NCBI GenBank assembly: GCA_950295325.1
Contig: OX485804.1
Span: 22,258,001 to 22,322,000, forward strand
Direction of reading: 5' to 3'
DNA length: 64,000 nt
Source: Polytrichum commune
Lineage: Eukaryota > Streptophyta > Polytrichopsida > Polytrichales > Polytrichaceae
The notes below the pieces were generated by a model. The model worked only from the letters and a program-made list of their open reading frames with translations. It did not search any database and had not been told where the DNA came from. The translations under genes and the position numbers were made by a program. This document shows, piece after piece, positions 56,461 through 64,000 of the stretch (the stretch's first letter is position 1; each line of letters begins with the position of its first letter).

Positions 56461-58020
56461 CTCGATCCTTCACCGTACTCGTAATTTCTCCACCCTCGAT
56501 TTCCAGTCACTCGCTGATTTGCAATCCCAGATCTAAGGTCGACAGCAGTCGCGTTGTCCAGCTACACAGCGATGATCCGGGAGAACCGGGGGTCAGTTAC
56601 AGATGCCCCGGTTGAGTTTGAGAAATCACCGGTTGAATTTCGTCAAGACGACTGCAGGTGAATTACCCATTGTTTTGGAGGGAATCTCATAGAAGAATAT
56701 ACCCAATTTAATGAAGGAGAACCTTTCGATCCTTTACCCTACTCGTAATTTCTCCACCCTCGATTTCCAGTCGCTCGGTGATTTGCAATCCTGGATCTAA
56801 GGTACACAGCAGTAGCATTGTCCAGCTACACAGCGATGATCGGGGAGAACCGGCAGTCAGTTACAGATGCCCCGGTTGAATTTCATTGAGACGACTGCAG
56901 GTGAATTACCCATTGTTTTGGAGGGAATCTTATATAAGAATATACCCAATTTAATGAAAGAAAACGTTTACCGTACTCATAATTTCTCCACCCTCGATTT
57001 CCAGTCACTCGCTGATTTGCAATCCTGGATCTAAGGTCGACAGCAGTCGCGTTGTCCAACTACACAGCGATGATCCGGGAGAACCGGGGGTCAGTTACAG
57101 ATGCCCCGGTTGAGTTTGAGAAATCACCGGTTGAAGTTCATCGAGACGACTGCAGGTGAATTACCCATTGTTTTGGAGGGAATCTTATATAAGAATATAC
57201 TCAATTTAATGAAGGAAAACCTTTCGATCCTTTACCCTACTTGTAATTTCTCCACCCTCGATTTCCAGTCACTCGCTGATTTGCAATCCCGGATCTAAGG
57301 TAGACAGCAGTTGCGTTGTCCAACTACACAGCGATGATCGGGGAGAACCGGCAGTCAGTTACAGATGCACCGGTTGAGTTTGAGAAATCACCGGTTGAAG
57401 TTCATCCCCGGGGTGGCAACTAGTACAAAATAATTTGTAACAGATTATCCATCCATATTATCCTTGTACATTCATACCAAAGAATGATTTTACGGAACTT
57501 AGAATGGAGTGATGTAGTGCACATTGAAACCGTCCATCATACGTAACAATATTTTGGTTTGAAGATGACTATGTATTATGATGCATCAATAATTTGAAAA
57601 TGATGTGGACCTTCTCTTGGACAGGGGGGCTCGTCCATAATTTGGTCTCCATCAGACCTAATTATAATTTAGATAATCTACAAAAATTTGAAGATAATCT
57701 AGATTATTTTGACTTTTAAGCCCTAACCCTAACTCTCTTCTCAACTTCTCGGTGGCTTCTCTCCCACTTCTCTTTTGAAACTCTTGAATCCAAATAATTT
57801 GAAACATAATCTAGATTATATGTACGATTATGTGTTCATAATCTAGATTATATGTACAATTATGTGTACATAATCTATGCCTTTGTGAAAATTTTGGATG
57901 AGCCCCCTGTAATTATTTGTTTGAGTTGCCACCCCGGGAGTTCATCGAGATTGTAGGTGAATTACCAATCATTTTGGAGGGAATCTTATAAAACATACCC
58001 CAATTTAATGAAGGAAAACC
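56461..58020 (+). repeat. Tandem repeat array with dimeric higher-order structure, split by a transposon
   Basis: Four units share TAATTTCTCCACCCTCGATT, TCGCTGATTTGCAATCC, ACAGCGATGATC, GAACCGG, GTCAGTTACAGATG, and TTGGAGGGAATCT. The TAATTTCTCC block recurs at 56482, 56746, 56980 and 57244, giving spacings of about 264, 234 and 264. Units 1 and 3 (GGGAGAACCGGGGGTCAG) resemble each other, as do units 2 and 4 (GGGGAGAACCGGCAGTCAG), so a dimer of about 498 bp was duplicated. Unit 4 is interrupted at 57407-57938 and resumes to about 58020. Confidence 0.9.
57407..57938. mobile_element. Non-autonomous hAT-like transposon inserted in the tandem array (532 bp)
   Basis: Perfect 15-bp terminal inverted repeats CCCGGGGTGGCAACT lie at 57407-57421 and, reversed, at 57924-57938. 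A perfect 8-bp duplication AGTTCATC flanks it (57399-57406 and 57939-57946). Dropping the element and one duplication restores the tandem unit seen in units 1-3. A second internal inverted pair (ACAGGGGGGCTCGTCCA near 57625 and TGGATGAGCCCCCTGT near 57896-57911) and repeated ATAATCTAGATTAT palindromes lie inside. No transposase ORF is present. Confidence 0.92.
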
Positions 58021-61000
58021 GGAGGATGTCAACATGTGACCGGTTGGGCTTGCAAACACTAGGATCTTAACTGATTAGTATGCACAAAAAATTCTCCCCA
58101 ATCACTGCTATACAATCTAACCTCTGTATTACTTCACTCGATTGTATTAAGCCACCTCGACTATACGATGCATTTCATGTCGACCGAATTTTCTAGTGTT
58201 GATTTACCTTCGTATTACGACTACTATGCTCGTAATACGATCTTTTTAGGCCCAACTTGGATTGTGATAGAGGTAATTAATGTGCATGTGTAGCTGGGTC
58301 CATATGTATTCCAAGGTTCGTATGTGATTAGGGGCCATTCATGACTGGGGTGTCAAGAATGAGTGTCTCACCCGAGCGCGGCGTTTTCACAAAAGGTCAA
58401 CACTCCTGGTAGAACAAATGTTTTTATTCAAGAGAATAGAACGCTTTTTTTTTTTTTTTTTTTTTGCTTCGTACCTCTTTTTTTCTCGCTTCCCCCGTCG
58501 TATATTTTTCAATTAACGGAAAACGGACTAAAGTAGGTAGCTTTACATAGTTGGTACGATTAGATTTGTGTTGTGGAGCATATTTTGGATTGTACCTAGA
58601 TTTAGTATTCTATAATCAATACTAGCGACAAAGTTTATTTACATGGATTAGGGTTATCTAAGATATCATTCTGATTCCTTAATTGTTATCTATGGTTGTT
58701 GTCAGAATTGTTGACCTTAGGATTAAGGAAGAAAAGGACAACCAAAAAAAATTGAAATGATCCCGATTTCCTTCCTCACACCTATCATTCAATCATGTAC
58801 CGATAGAACTAGAGATGTGTTGCATACCGATTGTATAGCTTTACGTATGACACCAAACATGGGCCACATTACACGATGGCCTGGCCACATGAAAAAGAAA
58901 CATTTAGAAATAGAATTGGACGTAATAAAATATATGTGTATGGACACATGACACTTACACCAAGGTACTAGGATGGAAAACATGAAATAATTCACCTCCG
59001 ATGTACACTTCAATAATGAAATTGCTATTGATGTGGCCCAAACAAGTACTATGATCTCTATACAAGTCCTATGACCTATCTACTCATTTCAAAAAGGATT
59101 TGTCTATTCTTGGTTATTATTTAATAATATATAATATCTTTCTTGATAAGTCCTATGACCTATCTACTTATCTATTTAAAATTTATTACATAAATAATAA
59201 TAAATCGTAATAAAACGTGGAGATTCAATGCTACATAGTCCTCAGTTCCTTGGTCCCAAAAGTAGTACCCCAATCGTGAATGGATCCATTAGTGTTTTGA
59301 AACATGCATGGGAACTTTACAGATCATCGTACGCATTGGAGAATGTAGTGAGTATTGGGAAACCTTGGGAAACGTTGTGAGCATATATTTTCAGTGATAA
59401 CGTTCTTTCATAGTGAAGCATCTTCATCATGTATACAAAATGACATTCTACATTGAACTAGGCCATATTCTTGAAAAACCCCGACAATACGACATTTGAG
59501 GCCAAAATGTCCTATTGCTAAGAACACGGCACTTTCTTGCGCAATTATACGTGTCTTAATAAAGAGGGAGAAGAGTAGCATATGAAACATGTGATTAGTA
59601 CAAGATGGTCAAACAAATCCAAATCAAGGTTGTAGCCGCTTTCCTCATAATGCTCAGAGCTCATATGAATATCACATTCATTGTCAAAGTGAACATTTTC
59701 ATACCCATTAATTGGTCATATAGGTCCCCCTAATCATGTTGACCATTAGGCTTAGAATGGTTAGCATATTTGGATATGCAATCCAATCTCATTTAAACAC
59801 TTTTTTTTTAGTATACGCTCTTAGATCCACATGTAACCACATACCACTCAAATGTAGGTGTACATATCATGAATGCGATGGAATTACACATGCCTACATT
59901 TAAGTAGAGGTTTGGGGGAGTTCACTAGCTATAAGGTAGACGTGTGTTATTTGGATATCTTTCTCTTTGTACCAACTTCTTGTAAGTTGTAGGATATGAA
60001 TCATGTAATTTGTGCAAAATGATTAGCAAATTTAACTCATGCTCATAGCCAATTACCTCATAAATTTCAGAGCTCATGTGAATATCTTATTCATTATCTT
60101 GAGCACACAGTCCAATCTCTTTTAAGCATACATATTTTTGGTGCCAATACCTAGACCCACAATTAACCACATACCTCAAACATTGGTGTCCATGTTATTG
60201 TTGTATGCGGTTTGGGCATGTCTATCTTACCTATAGGGGTTCACTTACCATCTATGTGCAAAGGGTGTTTTATGGGAGGTTGTAATATGATGGCATTTCA
60301 AATGATGTATTTAAGATGCATTGGAACCCTATCTTTGATCATTCATGGTTATGTAATTTGCAATCAAAGTGATCATCCCCCCTCTTCCTAGGGTAAAGTA
60401 ATTGCGCCTAAAACAAATACGTTCATCTTTGTGCACACTTCTAAGTTCTAGGCTATTGAATGCATAATTGTTATGAATTAATCGTCAAAATCCAAATTGA
60501 GGTTGTATCCACTTTCCTCAAACTTTGTGGAGTTTAAGTTCATCCATTGGCGAAAACCCTACCTTCCCTTGTCAACAACTTGTGATGAGATATTGTTATG
60601 GATGATTGAAATTTGGATGAAAATCCACTTGGTAAGAGATAGTAATTGCAACATTGTAAATCTATAATTCCACCCAAAAATTACAAGGAATGACAAATAA
60701 TGTTGGATTACCATTTAGTGTTGGTGACACTATACAACGGCTTACAATTAGTATTGAGCAAGACAATTATAATTGGTGACACTAAATATCATATTTAGTG
60801 TAGTTGGTATGGCTTTGGGATAGAAAATAGAGCCATCTAGTTTCGATCTTAATGTAAAGCCCTTGGACTCTTTAGATGTTGATGAGGGACCTCCACTTAT
60901 TATGAAACTAGCAACAACATGCTCAATTGTGAGATACATTTTTTAATGGAAAACCCATTATAATTTACTCTTGCATATGTAATGAAATCATGGTAGATCA

Positions 61001-61590
61001 AAGAAGCTCAATAAGACATATATTGCTAAACATGGAAACTCACCCTAAGGGTGTGTGAGACCCAAACCGACACCCTTATGCGTTGTGAGGCCAAACCCAC
61101 CACCCTTAAGCATCCTAGTCCAGGTAATGGGTTTGGAGATCACATGTGTAACATAAAAACTTGTAGCAACATGGAATGTAAGTTCCACCTTGATGGACTT
61201 CAAGTCATGACATTTTATTAGTGTGATCCTCTTGCGTAGGTACATCCTTAGCTTTATCAAGAGTCCATCCCACCGCCTTTGTCACACATGCCCTTAAGGA
61301 TTTCCCTCTTGCAAACTTGGTCATGACTGACGATTCTTCACTAGTGTATGACACCTCGCTGAGGCCATGACTTATTGATTCCATGAGGCACATAAGTCTT
61401 CAATACAAGTGTTGAAAAACACTTATACAACTTGTCATTACCTCTCCTTCCACAAGTCCCTCACAATTCCTTCCCAAGTTCACACCTTAATGCAACTACT
61501 AATCCAACTAGCTTAATTATCTAGCCTAACTAACTAGCCTATTAACTAATAGTAAATTAGTTGATCGACCCTACTTAAATTTGGTAGTAA
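58021..61590. other. Intergenic DNA without recognised genes
   Basis: AT-rich DNA with a T run at about 58446-58466 and only short ORFs lacking motifs. I see no element with convincing ends here. Confidence 0.6.
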
Positions 61591-61819
61591 GCAGTTGGTC
61601 TGAAGGCTTAGCCGGTTGCAGGTAGCTGGTCGAGGTTTAGCCGGTAGCAGTCAGCTGGTCGAAGGTTTAGCCGAGTAGTCAGCTGGTCGAGGCTTAGCCG
61701 GTAGCAGTCAGCTAGTCGAAGGCTTAGCCGGTTGCAGGCAGCTGGTCGAGGCTTAGCGGTAGCAGTCAGCTGGTCGAAGGTTTAGCCGAGCAGTCAGCTG
61801 GTCGAAGGCTTAGCCGGTA
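61591..61819 (+). repeat. Minisatellite built on a GGCTTAGCCGGTAGCAGTCA-like unit
   Basis: About eight degenerate units of 24-31 bp with the cores CTTAGCCGGT, AGCAGTCAGCTGGTCGA and AGGTTTAGCCGAG. Longer and shorter versions alternate, which suggests a higher-order repeat of three to four units. It has no coding signature. Confidence 0.88.
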
Positions 61820-62439
61820 AACCCACAAGATTAAACACCACTAATCTAACCTAAGTCTAGATGCTACAAGTCTAAATATCATAATTCTAAAGACCATGAA
61901 TCTAAACACTATAAATCTAAATGCTAGAAGTTGAACACTATGGGCTAAGCTCTTGTTTCCAAATACCTTAAATCCAAGACTACATCCAACAATGTGAAGG
62001 TAACTTCAAGACTAATTAGTCTTGGCTCTTCACCTTGAAACCTTGTAGACACACGTGTTCCTCTCTTGCTTCCCACACACCCACACTTATAACACATGAG
62101 GTGCCAAGGAGCACGAAGGAAAGAGAGAGAGGGGCAAGTGAGGGTTATATAGTTAGGTGAAAGGGAGGAGGTGAGCACCCCCAAGGCTCAAGATAAGCTT
62201 TTTGATCATTTCCTACTTTGTAGGCTCTCATCCTATCCTTTAAGCCTTCAACTCTTAAACCAACAACATAGATCCTAATTCAAACATTTAATTCAAGGAG
62301 CTACCCTTGGTTCACCACACACTATGCTCACCTAACTAATGAACTTTCTTCACACCGCTAAACTTCTAATCAACCACTCCACACAAGCCTAAGGCCTAAA
62401 CATAACTTACTCAAGTCTCACTCTTTTTATATTTTTGTG

Positions 62440-64000
62440 AATAATCATAAAACATCAAAACATAACTTCTAATGGTTTCAAAGGGTTAAGAACACATGTG
62501 GGCACTATTTTGGGCTCACATACGTCGTAGTCCGGGTGAAGGCTTCGGCTCGCATGATTGTAGTTTTACTTACCCAACCGGGGAGTATGTCACCCCTTAC
62601 ACCATCACATAGATATATTTCGTATCCCTTTATTCCCAATGTCACAATATGCGAGCATTCAAAATTGCCCCCTGTCTTAACATGTGGATTACAAACTCCT
62701 AGTTTAAATAGAGGATTTTCCTACCCTTAACAATCCCTACACCACAATGGAGGTAAGCTCTCCAATTTCCTTCCCTCCCTTCATCCTATGATTAACAAAA
62801 CCCTTCCTAACTAAGTATGCCTACTAGCCTTTAATCTGCCCTTAGTTATGAATAACGTCCCCCTCCACATTGGTTCAGTACCCCAGGGGTTACAGTTATG
62901 GTTGACTGGTCCCCTCCCCTGGAACGCCCTTCAAAACAGCACTACTGCAGTCCCAGGGCCAAGCCCTCGACTGTCCCCTGTTTTCTGTAGCTGCCCTATG
63001 TTGGTTCAAGCTGAGCTCGTCCTAGGCCAAACTGCAGTCCCCGTAAGGCCATCCTCACGAATCCCCCCTTCGCAGCTCCTTGCTGAATCCATCAACAATC
63101 TGCGAGGGCCCACCTCCTTCCTGCCACCCTGATTGCATTCCATCCTCCCCGATTGCAGCACTGGTCTTAGCCTCACCCCTGCCATCAGCATATTTGCTCC
63201 GTTAATGTGGCCTTCCTGGTCCATCAGATTACACCTGATTCCAGCTCCTTCACTCTGCCCTGAGAACACTAATCCAGCGATTCAATTGAGTCCAGCGCCT
63301 CTTAGCGCTACCGCAGATGCCGCATCCCGCTCTCCCTACTGAGATTCGGGTAGTGGATTCAAATTCGACAATGCTCTCCCTGTCCTCTACCCACTCACAT
63401 AGTTATAAATCTGACCTTCGCAATCCACCGCTTCTGTGGCAATTCGGTGTTGTGGCCCATGTCACATTCCACCCAGCTGCAGTATCCCGATTCGGTTGGC
63501 GACAACCGGCACTGATGCAACCGCTTCCGCTCTTTAGCTCGGAGCTTCGGGAGCTCATCTGAACCGCCGTCAACCAGCGTCCTCTCCTCCCAATGTTGCC
63601 CCTTTCTCGTCCAACATTACTACCTCAAGCTGCCAGGGACGACATCAATTTCTCAGATTCGCCCAGTTCCTTCACCCGTCCGAGGACAGGCTCTCCTCTC
63701 CCCTGTTGAGCTCTTCCCTGCCACACCAGCTCGTCCTAGCCACACACAGAGCGAATACCGAAACACCCAGCAACCGTTGAGCCATCCCCGACCCCGGAAT
63801 TCTCTAGGGTCACCAGTGTGCCCATCCAAACCAATCACTACCTAATCCTAAAATGGTTAATAAAACCAGCTGCCGGTCTCACTCCCTTGCCCAAAGCCTA
63901 CCCTTTCCATAGCCAATTCAACCCCCTAATACTAAGTTCTTAACCTTAAATCCTTTTACCTTACTTTCTATTGTTACTAAAACCTCACAACACACAAGCA
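62440..64000 (-). mobile_element. LTR-like repeat family, copy B and adjoining second start
   Basis: Read on the minus strand, the segment from the window end to 62523 finishes with GCCTTCACCCGGACTACGAC, like copy A at 27711. It also shares GCATACTTAG, a GGGAATAAAGG polyadenylation-like signal, and GTAAGGGGTGA-type text upstream of that end. Two bases later (62520 downward) a TGTGAGCCCAAAATAGTGCC start matches copy A's beginning at 26224. One member's end thus abuts another member's start. The far boundary is outside the window or unclear. Confidence 0.5.

Noticed and set aside
56461-57400. CRISPR-like regular repeats
   Set aside because: The units are long direct tandem repeats of 234-264 bp without spacers, in a eukaryotic genome.
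57719-57733. CCCTAACCCTAA telomere-like motif
   Set aside because: Two units only, inside the 57407-57938 transposon.

Overview
This is nuclear DNA of a land plant. It holds four intact, intron-rich protein genes in 64 kb, surrounded by AT-rich intergenic DNA full of small non-autonomous transposable elements. I rebuilt all four genes by hand. Every intron is GT-AG, the reading phase is kept across every junction, and the exon lengths sum to whole codon counts. The gene set (plant GT14-type glycosyltransferase, plant DEAD-box helicase, MYB80-type R2R3-MYB) is that of a land plant. A full-length protein kinase A catalytic-subunit homologue is not expected in flowering plants. A seed-free plant, or another lineage with motile sperm, is therefore the best guess. 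Fern or lycophyte would fit, but the exact group cannot be read from the sequence.

Layout. At 10-3680 (+) lies a ten-exon type II membrane glycosyltransferase of the plant core-2/I-branching (GT14, DUF266) group, 372 aa. At 5092-10225 (-), convergent with it, lies a twelve-exon AGC kinase of 348 aa that aligns end to end with PKA catalytic subunits. At 15095-21728 (-) lies a ten-exon DEAD-box RNA helicase of the RH20/DBP2/p68 group, 542 aa, with RGG/glycine-rich ends. A gene-poor stretch of about 25 kb follows (21729-46859). At 46860-52298 (+) lies a five-exon R2R3-MYB of 391 aa with the MYB80 post-MYB signature. From 52299 to the end I see no gene.

The non-genic DNA is informative. It contains a 925-bp hAT-type element with a perfect 8-bp target duplication (30166-31090). 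A 532-bp element with perfect 15-bp terminal inverted repeats and a perfect 8-bp target duplication (57407-57938) sits inside a unit of a tandem-repeat array (56461-58020). A 413-bp element has nearly perfect 49-bp terminal inverted repeats of related sequence (43302-43714). There is also a large foldback element (23945-24615), several other MITE-like families, a minisatellite (61591-61819) and an LTR-like repeat family with at least two members (26224-27711 and 62523 to the window end). One MITE family member lies in an intron of the kinase gene. A dispersed repeat ends about 540 bp upstream of the MYB start codon.

The four genes share no obvious pathway. The neighbourhood is ordinary eukaryotic gene order, not a cluster. 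The most interesting content is the PKA-type kinase and the set of related short inverted-repeat elements.
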